Source: Pseudoscleropodium purum
Taxonomy: Eukaryota; Streptophyta; Bryopsida; Hypnales; Brachytheciaceae
Direction of reading: 5' to 3'
Assembly: GCA_963969395.1 (NCBI GenBank)
Contig: OZ017797.1
Coordinates: 39,432,001-39,496,000 of the forward strand
DNA: 64,000 nucleotides
Below the pieces are notes generated by a model. It searched no databases, was not told where the DNA came from, and saw nothing but the letters and a program-made list of their open reading frames with translations. Position numbers and translations under genes: made by a program. Shown in pieces: positions 38,801-48,896 of the stretch; position 1 is the stretch's first letter, and each line of letters starts with the position of its first letter.

Positions 38801-41800
38801 TTATTTGCAAAATTATCTTACTATTCTTTTGACATTTCAAAGCATTTTGTAGACATAATGAGTCAATTCAATGATTATTTCTTTCACCAACATATTTTTA
38901 TGATTATTTTCAAGAACTTTGTATTTAATTTTTTTTCATTTGAGTAGGTTTAGAAATCAAATTTCACCTCCAAATGTGTTGCTAGAAAAATTTTAGCATC
39001 CCTTTTCAACACTAAAACATTATAATCTTGCAATCTGTGTAGTCAAATGACTCCAAACTTAATTCATGTCATCAACAATACATACACTACTAGTTCTAAG
39101 GTTGAGATTTATATACCTTAGTGACATTCAAACCTATAACATTTCAAAAGCAATGATGTTTTTAAACCCCAAAAGACCTCAAGCCTTCAAGGGTTAAAGA
39201 AGGAAGTTTTGGATTAGAGATTGTTACAATGTACATCCTGTTATAGTATATATTGCAAGTGGTTTAGAAACTAGAGAATACAAATTCCAAATTAACCTTA
39301 GAAAGACAAGATCCATCAATAAGGGAGTTTGTCAAATATTATCACATTTTGAGATAAATAGGTGAATTCTTTGATTCTTTAGGTGTTTCTAAGTCATTTA
39401 TCATGCAATTTTTGATTACATAAGCGATTAAGGATTACTAAAGTTGCTACCAAATAAGGCAAGTGTTTTAACATTGATTTCATTATTAAACAAGTGACAA
39501 AATCCCTCAAAGTAAATGATGAAAGAGAAAATATTTTCAATTGTCAAACTCATAACCTAAGTAAATAAAAGCTAGTAACTTCATGGAAACATTATCCATT
39601 GTGTGATTTAGTATAATTAATGATTAATTTCAAGGATAGAAGAAACACATCATTGTTATAGGATGCTTACCCAATGTGTCCAACGCTTTGCAAGAGGATA
39701 AGTGCAATTGAAGAACAATTGAATAGCTACCAACATTTGAAATTGATTTCCAAGCCTGATCACCCATATAGCAAGGGGATAAACTAGTTAGATTTAAATT
39801 GGGCATTTAGTGTTTATTGAAATATAAGTTAAGGATTCACACATTGTTATGTAAGGCATTGCAACAACTTTGGACAAAAGACAAAAGAGAAGAAGCCAAA
39901 AAGACAATTTACATTTTTTTTTTATGAAGGAGGTTGTTGGCATTCAAAAGTGATTTAAAGAACTTATTATAAGTGATTTTTGCTTTTGGATCTTTAGCCT
40001 TAGGTTAACAAAAAAGAACATTTATAGTAGAATATAATTGAATTAAATTATAAGGGAATAATGAGTAGATAAGGAAATAATAAGGATATAATAGGTATAT
40101 TTTGAAGAAATAATCCCATTTACAGTCAAACCCCTTTTTATGAGGCCTAATTTTAATAACATATAATGCATTTTAATACAATAAAAAGTCGAATATTTAA
40201 TTTTAGTTTAACAAACTCTTGTAGCCCTTGAGGAGAGAAATATATGGATATAGTTTTTTCCTAGAAATTGAATGCTAGTGTATGATGAAAAATGATTTTA
40301 AAATTGATTGAAATGTAAGTTTTTTTTATATGTAGGTATGATAGTGTAAACTACCTAGATTTGAGGAATTTAAATTAAGTTTATAAAATATTGCTTATAA
40401 ATACACGATGTATTTTTCTAAATATAATATTAATGGATACTTGGAAATGATTTTTTTTGTCAAAGGGAGGGGGGTGCAACTACTGTAGGCATACTAAAAT
40501 ATCAAGGACAACTAAACTAGTAGTATTTAAAGTAGTCTTATAACCCAATTTCAAGAAATGACTTTTTTTAAATCAATACTAATTTCCAAAAATAACCAAT
40601 ATGAGATGAAGAGCTCTTTATAGCAACCAACGGAAATTGATGCATTTATATTTTTTGAGATGTCCGATCATGGGTAGTTTAGTGTCAATAGCAGGTGTTT
40701 CTATAACCTATTGTTTGAAAACTTATAGTTTATTCCAAAGTTTATTCAAATGGTCTCTCAAAATTCTCAAACCAATTGTATCCACTTCCACTTTCATTTA
40801 CAAACATTTTCGAGTGATTTTTTTTCCAATTTTTGTTCAAAAATATTAAATATCAACTAAGTGTTTGTTTTAGATGACAATACCTTATATACATACTAGA
40901 ATACTTGGGATATGAGTTAATTTTGGAACTTACTATGCTAAAGGATATTTTTCATGCCTATTTAGACATATAGGCATTCTTGGAATGTGAAACCTATCTA
41001 GACATACCAAGAAACTAAGGATTCAACAAAACCCTACAAATCCTAACCATTGATACTTTTGGAACCCTCATTTCCATTTGTAAAACTCTAATTTAGTAAT
41101 TTGAGCTTGAGCTTAGATTATAACTTCTTGCATTTTAGGCTACAAGTCTTAGTGCACTAAGTATGTGAGGTTCAAGTTGGACTACTAGATCATCCCCTTC
41201 CTCCAAATTAATAGATTTTGAGCCAACATTTTCTTCCATTTAAATTTCTATAATTCAGTATTATAATGAATAAATTCAACCTCTAGGTCGTTTTTAATGC
41301 CAATCATACATGTCTATAAAATGGAAATTGTGCACTATGAGATATAATATGCTATGATGAAATCAAGATAAAAAAAAGCAAGTTTTTTTAGTACCTTTGT
41401 TTACAAACATAAAAATATTACAATTTGAAGGTTAGAAAATATAAATGTGTTCTAGTGCACAAATTTTTCAAAAAATGCTTTAAGGTTTAGATGCATTAGA
41501 AGAAATTTAGCTACTTTGGAGGGTTGCAAGTTCCTTGAGTTTTTTAGACTGTGGGAACTAACTGCAACAACTGTCTGATGCGGCACAATGATTGCCACGT
41601 CATTTAAAAAAATTAATTACTTAAATTTTTTGACAATGGGCGTTCTATGGTTGTTGAGGGAACAGTGCCAAGAATAGGCCTAAAATGGCCTTCCTAGCCC
41701 CCTAAAAATCTTATAATGTATTTTACTTCGAGTTGAACAAATTTCATTTTGGATTCAATTCGAATTTTGGCAATGTTGGCTAATTATTTATTGCACAATA

Positions 41801-44800
41801 CACTACTAGAAATGCACGACCAAAACAACAAAAATTCAACTAATTTATGTTATTTGGGATAGTAGAATGACCATTTTGCAACTTTCTATGAAAATTAATA
41901 AAATGACATTCTTTCTATTGATTTGGATAGTGCAATGACCAAATCAACAAGTTTTTGTTGAATTTGAAATCTTTTTGAAATATTTGAGAATTTAAGCATA
42001 ATGATTTAAAAAAAAATTAATCATGTAAAATTCAGTCTTTTTTCAATTCAGCAGACTTTGGAGTCCATTCTCGCATAGTAGAATAAAAACTTTCAAAAAA
42101 CTGAGAACTGCGAAAAGTTGTAAATTCAAGCTACCTTTCACCTCCAAAAATCTGTTTGTGATTTAGATCCTCCAATCAAAAGTTATAGACAAAAATCAGA
42201 GAGTAGTTAGAAACATTTATTTTGACATTTTCAAACATCCTCTCTGATTTTTATCCATAACTTTTTATTGGAAACTCAAAATCACAAACGGATTTTTGAA
42301 GGTGAAATTTAATTTGAATTTACAACTTTTCTTAGATCCAAGTTTTTTGAATAAATATATTCTACTATAACTAAATGACCTCTAACGTCTACTGAAAATA
42401 CAAAACACATGAAAAAACAATGAAAAAATTAAATATATAAAATTCTAGTTAATGTGTGGTCACTTAAGTATTTAGGTGGTTTAGTAGTTGGAACCTTGGA
42501 CCTCCAAAATGAGGTTCAAGGTTCAAATCCCCTTAGAGGCACCTGCCCGTGTGGTGGGTGGCTTAGGTGGTCTTTGCCTACGTGGCTGGCCACCTAAGTG
42601 GCTGCCTGGGCAAGAAAAAAATTAATTTTAAATGGGCATTGCCAAAAATTAATTAATTAAAAAAATAATAATTTAAATTTAAGTTTTTTGATGTGTTCAA
42701 AACAAAACAAAAAATCAATAAATTTCAATTTGATTTTGTCCAAAACATCACCTCTAATATGACTAAATCATTCAACAAATTACCAAAACTTTCTCTAGCA
42801 TTATATAATTTTAAACTCTGATCAGTTTTCAATTCTTTTGATACCATTCACCATAAAGATGAACTTAAAATGTTTTCAAAGAGAGTTTATCACCACAAAT
42901 ATGCACCATCCTATCATTTAAAAGTTACATTGAATGAACCCATTGTAGGCACAAGTTTGGAGTAGCCCATTGTGAGTAAAATTTCACTTATATACTTTAA
43001 AATTGGTAAATATTCATCACAAAAAGAATTATGTCTACAATCATGGGGTCACCCAAACTTGTGTTCACAATTGTCTCCCTCAATTCTTCATCTAGTATGT
43101 TGAAGACCCCAAACAACAATTGCACAACATTGGCAATAAGGTTGTAATTTTACCTAAAAGTTGTCAATTGAGAGAGTACCATCAAATATGAAAGTATTAG
43201 AGCTCCCAAAAAAGTCCATCCTTGGAAAGGAGTCACGACACCGGTTATAAGTGGTCGCAATTTAGTTCTCTCCACCTGTAGAAGAATTAAGGTAAAAAAA
43301 ATGTTTAATTGTCAACTTATTAAGAATTACGCTAACTTGTAAATTGACTTCCAAGGTCCATTTTGTTAATGATGAAAAGAATGCTTCATGGACATATTTT
43401 CTTCACAAAATATATAGAGGAACAAAGGTCTAAAAATCTTGATAAAGATAATCCCTTAACAAACTTCCAAGTTTTATATTTTATTAATGAAAGTAATGCT
43501 TCATGGATACATTTTCTTCACAAGACTTCTAATTTAGCAAAATATTGTTTGAATTTTGTAAAAATTGAATATCTTTTTAGACCAATATGGTCCAAATTGA
43601 GATAAAAGTAACATTTTTGTACAAAAAATAAGCAAAAATTCAAAAAATTCAAAAAATGAGTAGACTCTTTTGGATCAGTATGGCATTGAGACAATCTAGA
43701 TGATGATTCAACTACAATAATTAGCAAGTTATGAGCAAAGCCATTATCTGTTTTGAATATTACACTAGTACAAGGCCACCAACAATTGAAGGCACTAAAA
43801 CTACCCTTACTCTAAAGGTTCTAATATATAGTGGCTTCTAAGTGAGGCATGGATTCATGGGGTGATATTCAATTCTTTAATGTGCTCATACTAAACATTC
43901 TAAGTTGAGGATGTCTTCAAAAAACTAATGTAAACCCAAACTTCAAACTTCAAAAAATTCATAACTAATTTTTAAGACTCCAAAAAATCATGTATAAAAA
44001 TGGGTTTCATATTTAGAGCTTTTGCCTAAAACAGGTCTCTTTTATTTTAGAGAGCATGAGGTCAATTTAGGTACACCTGATTTTAAAAATTTTAAAGTTC
44101 ATAGTTTATTTGTGTAATATCCAAAATGCACCTGATATAAAAATCTAAAATCATGTTTCGACTTTCAAGAAGATTCATCAAAAACATCTACACAATTTCA
44201 CTGAATAATATGAACATTGCTCAATTGCTTATTCCGATGCATTTCAATGAGCAAAGATCACACTGCGCTTAACCATACCTTTTAAATAATTGAATTCACT
44301 ACCTATACCAGCAAGATTCAGAGCACCAAAATTGTGACATTCAAAGCACAAAGCTCTAAAATTAAACTAAGAGTGGTAACAATTTACGTTTCAGGGCGTT
44401 CCCCCTCCCCGAAAAGTGGCAATGTCGAGAATGTTCATCAAATTAACGAGTTGACGTTAAAATTACAGGAAGGGCTTGCTAATGATTCTTTTCACAAATT
44501 TGAAATTACATACAAGTGTACGGGTTCAAGTGAACATGCTAGCAAGAGGTCCTGAAGTTGCGCAAGTGCTTACCTTTCCATCAAAGTCCTTGTCGCACAA
44601 GTCGTTGACAGTGCAAGCGGCACTGCGAAGAATCGCAGCCGCAACGGCGAGCAGTGCAAAAATTCTCCAATCAGGCAAACTTCCGTTTTCGGCTGCCAAA
44701 GCGACCCCCCTGCAAGAAAGAAAGAATCAACAATGCATGCATGCCCGAATTCTGTTTCATGCAGGTGAAACGCAATATTAAGCATCATGGTTCAGTAAAT

Positions 44801-45937
44801 GGTCACGTTTGTTAAGCAAGATGGAGTCTTTCAGAGTGACAAAGCTGTGAGATTCAAGTGCGTGTACAGAGCATTGATTACTAGGACTTTTATAGATATG
44901 GAACGTCGTTTTCGTGGCGGGATTCCGACGCCACCAATTGTTACATGTATGTACAGAAGATCTGAGATCTCGGAAAGGTATGGATTTAGGGTTCACAACT
45001 GGGGTTCTGAAAGGTGCCAAGTATTGGATTACCGCCAATTTGAACAAAATTAACGTTCTGAGGTCTCAGAGAAGTACCAATTTCTAGAAATGTCGCCATT
45101 TTATCGAATACGACGATAGTTATGATGTTTGAATGTCAAGTGCTGTAAGATCGAAATGGACTTAACAGACGGAGCCCAAATGAATGTACCCGTCTCTGAG
45201 TACTGGACCCTAGTCACATTTAAACACTGAATGGCGCAGATTACACGTGTTCTAGTTTTCCGAGAGTACGTATCGACAGCTTTTAAGAGCACAGCCGCCC
45301 TCCGAGGATTCCTGAGGGCAACTCAGTAACACCTCTGAGTATTTGATGGCCGCAAGTACGTCACATTCCAGCACTGGCTATGGCACTGAAACATGCCAAA
45401 AGAAAGAAAAAGAGATCGTACTCTGACGAAGCACGGGATTCAGTTTTAAACAACTTACGTGCCCGTATTTGCAATTAACAATTCAATGTAGACTGTTTAA
45501 ATTTCAAAGCAGATCAGGGAATTGGCTCACCAGTAAAAAGGCCATAAAAACAGCATCGGGCTAAACGGCCACCGCTTTTCTACCCTTGCCAGTTGCAAAT
45601 ACGGCTGCAGGCTCTTGGACACCACATCCAGCAACAGGGGCACAGACTTCGGTACAGCACTCTGTGCAGACTCCTCCTCTTCCTCCACCCCTCTCATTGC
45701 CGAACATGTAGTCAGATTCACTCGTCGGGAGATGCTGAGCGTGGCCGGGGAATGTCTGCGCATGCGAGCACCAAGTTTCAGCAGCTTTGGGTCACTGCCT
45801 AGCAGGTGAGATCCGGCACTCCCGACATCGAACTTCGACTGATGTGCTCGGAGAGCGGAAGACACACTTGATCTGGTGATCATGGAAGCATCGTTGCTTC
45901 GGCTCAGGGCCAGCGAATAAGCATACGTGAATGCCAT
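35864..45937 (-). CDS. COQ2: 4-hydroxybenzoate polyprenyltransferase, mitochondrial (UbiA family), 7 exons
   Basis: Exons (minus strand): 45937-45531, 44709-44574, 43275-43154, 39755-39671, 37891-37594, 37155-37059, 35933-35864. All introns are GT/AG, phases agree and 1215 bases give 404 residues (Arabidopsis PPT1, about 407). The enzyme attaches the polyprenyl tail to 4-hydroxybenzoate, the committing membrane step of ubiquinone synthesis in the inner mitochondrial membrane. The first 95 or so residues are Ser/Arg-rich with few acids, as in a mitochondrial presequence. Both UbiA Asp motifs are present: NDLCDKDFD at 171-179 and YAHQDIKDD at 301-309. Hydrophobic helices surround them (ALAINWGVFLGW-like and VFFATWCWTLVYETIY). 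The end SNIWVGAFIFGGIVCGKLL is typical. Oddities: introns reach about 3.4 kb, and the usual DKPIGTWLL stretch after the first helix start reads EKRWPFSPMLF. Confidence 0.94.
36085..36664. repeat. Tandem repeat, four units of about 145 bp, in the last COQ2 intron
   Basis: Units start near 36085, 36230, 36371 and 36522. Each has GACATTGCTATTGACATTTGA, AAATTGAAAAAG, AATCTTTTTGGATAGTGAT, CTAGGATAG, AAATAAGGATAGGAGCATGG and CCTATTGTTA, with scattered changes. Units 1 and 4 are the most alike. No coding frame runs through them. Confidence 0.85.
37156..37593. other. COQ2 intron 5
   Basis: Intron between the exons ending at 37594 and starting at 37155 (minus strand). AT-rich, nothing recognised. Confidence 0.7.
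37892..39670. other. COQ2 intron 4
   Basis: AT-rich intron. An isolated CACTACTAGTTC word at 39087 resembles a CACTA end but has no partner I could find. Confidence 0.6.
42042..42401. repeat. Foldback (long hairpin) element in COQ2 intron 3
   Basis: The left arm at 42042-42203 is the reverse complement of the right arm at 42239-42401 with modest divergence. It pairs TAGTAGAATA with TATTCTACTA, AAAAGTTGTAAATTCAA with TTGAATTTACAACTTTT, and AAAAATCAGAGAG with CTCTCTGATTTTT. The loop is only about 35 bases. In RNA this would form a hairpin of about 160 pairs. It is probably a MITE; no clear target duplication. Confidence 0.8.
42465..42625 (+). mobile_element. tRNA-derived SINE-like element
   Basis: GGTTTAGTAGTTGG at 42478-42491 matches a polymerase III A box and GGTTCAAATCC at 42520-42530 an exact-type B box, about 30 bases apart as in tRNAs. 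A non-tRNA tail follows (GTGGCTGGCCACCTAAGTGG, with internal palindromes), then an A-rich end (AAGAAAAAAATTAATTTTAA). It does not fold as a complete tRNA cloverleaf with an acceptor stem, so a SINE head is the better reading. Confidence 0.6.
43276..44573. other. COQ2 intron 2
   Basis: AT-rich intron containing the short tandem duplication at 43345-43530. Otherwise nothing recognised. Confidence 0.6.
43345..43530. repeat. Tandem duplication, about 115-bp period
   Basis: AATGCTTCATGGACATATTT, TCTTCACAAAATA and surroundings at about 43350-43420 recur at about 43465-43530 as AATGCTTCATGGATACATTT, TCTTCACAAGAC. The second copy reads FINESNASWIHFLHKTS without a stop. Confidence 0.6.
44710..45530. 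other. COQ2 intron 1
   Basis: Intron between the presequence exon and the exon carrying the first Asp motif. Higher GC than the later introns. No other feature seen. Confidence 0.6.
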
Positions 45938-46462
45938 GGAAGTTGAATTCAGTGGACACAGTGTACCGTGCTAAGCTGAAGTTAGCTCGAACTGATCGTT
46001 CAGAATCCCCAGTTCAGGCACCAGTACAGAAGGCTGAGATTGCAACCGTTTTTCCAGCAGTGTTGAGCAGTGTTGCAATAGGACTTGCCACACCTTCTCC
46101 GAGAATGAAACTTCTGTGAAGAAGGATAAGGTATGGAAGTCAAGAGGAGCCCATTTTTCAACGAACGTGATCCGTCAACTTCGGTGCCCGCACTCCATTC
46201 ATGAATATATTCGAATAGTGAGACTGGATGACAGTAATTCGAAGTATGATATCCTGAAGTTCATCATAAGGACAATAATTTAGGCTTTCGTGGTGACGCG
46301 GGTTGTGCTGGCTCAGCGAGAGTAACGGACAAGGCGACTTTGCAAAAGGATGGCACTGACTGTGTTCGGGCAGTTGACCTTTAGAAGACACTTCGGAAGC
46401 GTCATTAGAAGGCCAGCTGTAACTTAGAAAGCCAGCCTCAAAACTAATTCTAACAAATATGC
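45938..46462 (-). promoter_or_regulatory. COQ2: COQ2 upstream region
   Basis: GC content is raised compared with the AT-rich DNA beyond it, as expected for a promoter and 5' UTR on the minus strand. A transposon begins at 46465, so the promoter is probably confined to this stretch. No specific elements were assigned. Confidence 0.35.
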
Positions 46463-46464
46463 TA

Positions 46465-47521
46465 CTCCCTTTCCACAGTATAATTTTGGAGTATTCAAAA
46501 GTGGAATTTCTTGGGCACTTCAAAGAGCATCATTGGACATGTAAATGTTGACTATGAGATCATCATTTTAGGGGCATTTAGTATGGGCCCAAGACCATGT
46601 GTGGACTTTTGTCTCACCTCCCAAAGTTTCATCTCTTTCAATCGAGCAATATTCAAAGAGATGCAAAAAAATTAGAATAAATGGTTTTAATCCCTAAATG
46701 TCTGAGACACCAAAATCTAGTGTTTGCAAAACTTTGAAGTTAAATAAAACTTAATCAATTTTTTATTTTTAGTAATTTATATTTTTGAAAGATTCTTCCT
46801 AAAGTCTAGTTTTAGCATCAAAAATCCGATTTTGAAAATAAATGATAGTGATTTTTCTATTCAAGGTTTTGTGCAAGGGTACCCATTGCAATTTTGACTT
46901 CCCGTAGTATTGAGAACTCTTGTAAATGAGCCTCAAATTCAGTAGGACTTGAAGAAAGAATCACATTCAAAACTCAATTAAAAAAATTGTAGAGTAGATT
47001 TTGAGAAGCCATAAATTGATTGGGGTTATTCATGTTAGGCTCTTAAATCTCATATTTTTTTGGTTACCAACTTTTTAGGCTTGACTTGTGATAAGTGAAT
47101 TGAAAATTTTTCATAGTTTTAACACCCTCATGGTCAAATGTTATAATCTTCCAACTTATAAGTGATATTGTTGTGTTTTTTCTTTCTATATAATCTTTAC
47201 CATGTCTAGTTTGAATTTGTATGGTTACAATTCAAAAAAAGTTGATACAACTGATTAAAATGTTGGATTTTTGTTCAATTTAAAGCAAATTTTTAGAGGC
47301 TCAAAACAAGCATTGTGTATTTAGGGGTTAATTGACCCCTTCAATCATTTCATTTGTCTTTCAATTGATGATTGCATGGATGGAGGGGGAACTATTGGTT
47401 GCTCTTAGATAGCAATAAAAAGCCAAATCTTACCAACTCGCAATGCCATAAATACAACAGGATGATCATTTGGAGATAGAAAATTAAGGCCAACAATAAG
47501 ATTATTAAGAAACAAAGGGAA
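46465..47521. mobile_element. Stowaway-like MITE, copy B, carrying a nested insertion
   Basis: Starts TA then CTCCCTTTCCACAG and ends ACAAAGGGAA then TA, as in Tc1/mariner Stowaway elements. Outside the interruption at 46691-47327 it aligns with copy A (34751-35186) from end to end. It lies about 0.5 kb upstream of the COQ2 start codon. Confidence 0.75.
46691..47327. mobile_element. 637-bp element inserted at TTAA inside the Stowaway copy
   Basis: Bounded by TTAA at 46687-46690 and 47328-47331. It begins TCCCTAAATG and ends CATTTAGGGG-like (GTATTTAGGGG), giving a short terminal inverted repeat of CCCTAAAT. Copy A of the host MITE has no such insert, so the boundaries are supported independently. 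A TTAA duplication suggests piggyBac-type insertion. A TAA duplication, as in PIF/Harbinger, is equally possible given one ambiguous base. A relative is at 24726. No coding capacity. Confidence 0.7.
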
Positions 47522-48685
47522 TAACCGGAATATTGATTCTTTTACAATTGACCTTCTACAAGTAGTGATTTTTGAATGCTATTGGTTCATTCTGTTGGGA
47601 TGATCATTTGTTGCAAAGAAAGGACTTACTTCAAACCAAGAAAATCATGTGCTTATAAAGTAAGTACATCCATAGTTGACACTAATAGCAATTAAGTACA
47701 GTTGTTACTTGTTGTTATATTAAAATATATAAATTAATTTTATTGAATCTTATTGGCAAGTGAATGAAGATTCTAAGACACTTTAGTGTATATTATTTGG
47801 ACATTCTATCAATAAAATATGAAATTTAAAAGTATTGTCTATAGGTTAACCAATAAATATCCAAGGGGATCCTCCCTCCAAAATCACATCTAAAATATCA
47901 TTTCTAAAATGTAAGTACAATTCTAACTAGAATTATATTTTGAAAAATCTAATTGTAGGATCTTAACTCCTAAAGTTTGATGACTATGTTTTCACTGAAA
48001 ATGCTCAAAACTTGTCATTTTTAATATAAGTAACAAATTTTTGAAAAGAAATGTTTTTAAGCACATGTAAATATAAGATCTTGTAGTCTATTGACTTGAA
48101 AATATGTAATAAAAATTTCAGAAATTTTCACTGTTGGATTGCAAGATATAAGCATTCAAATTCACTATAATCATTTTTTTGGCCTTACAAAAAACAAGGT
48201 AGATGCACTTTACAAGCTTACTTTTTTTCAAAAAAAAATGTTCCAAACAATGGTGCTTCTTGGGATTCTTTTTTCTAGACAAGTTTTCCAGATGTTAAAA
48301 AAATTTTAAATCATTTGGAATTGTACAATATATAGGAAAAAATAGTAAGTAGACAGTAGTAGACAATGATTTAAAATACTAAATTGTTAAGAATTAAATT
48401 ATGGAATTGAAAAATGCCAATTTCAATGGTTGAAATGTTGTAATAAACAATCTACATCTTATGATTTGATTTGATTTTTAAATATTGAAAATTGAGTAAG
48501 ATAAAGGACTTCAAAGATTGTTTTAGGGTAGGAAATCCATATGTGCTCATAAACTAGAACACCTCATAACTTTCATCACATAAAACAAAATGGAATGATT
48601 CCAAACTTTCTATATCTATATAACTCTTGAAAACCAATTTCGAATTTTTGTTTCTGAAAAAAGTGATTTTTTTATTTGCCCAAAT
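47522..48685. other. AT-rich intergenic
   Basis: Nothing recognised apart from the 8-bp target duplication of the next element at its right edge (GCCCAAAT, 48678-48685). Confidence 0.5.
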
Positions 48686-48896
48686 CAGGGTTGATAGGAC
48701 GGTCGGACGTCCGGGACGTCCGGACACGGACGCTATGTCCGCAGCGTCCTCTGACATTCGCGGTCCCGTCCGCCTGTCCGCCCTGCCCCGCCCCGTCCGC
48801 CTTCTGACGGCGGGAGGGACGCTGCGTCCGATGGCGTCCGTGAGGACGGACGTCCGGACGCTATTTTGGGGCGGACATACTGATTTGTCAACCCTG
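48686..48896. mobile_element. GC-rich hAT-type MITE with perfect 8-bp target duplication
   Basis: Begins CAGGGTTGATAGG and ends TTTGTCAACCCTG, so the ends are inverted (CAGGGTTGA), the typical hAT terminus. The flanks are identical 8-mers, GCCCAAAT at 48678-48685 and 48897-48904, the hAT hallmark. It is 211 bp, strikingly GC-rich against AT-rich surroundings, and packed with CGTCCG or GTCCG words in both orientations (for example CGGACGTCCGG near both ends). These resemble subterminal transposase-binding repeats. Open frames over it are composition artefacts. Confidence 0.88.

Larger units (their letters stand above)
39756..43153. other. COQ2 intron 3, transposon-filled
   Basis: The longest intron, about 3.4 kb. 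It contains the foldback element at 42042-42401 and the SINE-like element at 42465-42625, listed separately, plus a CACTACTAGAAATGC word at 41810 that may be one end of a CACTA element. Confidence 0.65.

Noticed and set aside
41810..42000. CACTA element starting CACTACTAGAAATGC
   Set aside because: Only one end found; no matching TAGTG end with a 3-bp duplication in the vicinity.
42465..42540. Functional tRNA gene
   Set aside because: The two promoter boxes are there but no acceptor stem pairing or proper anticodon stem could be drawn. It is followed by an A-rich tail.
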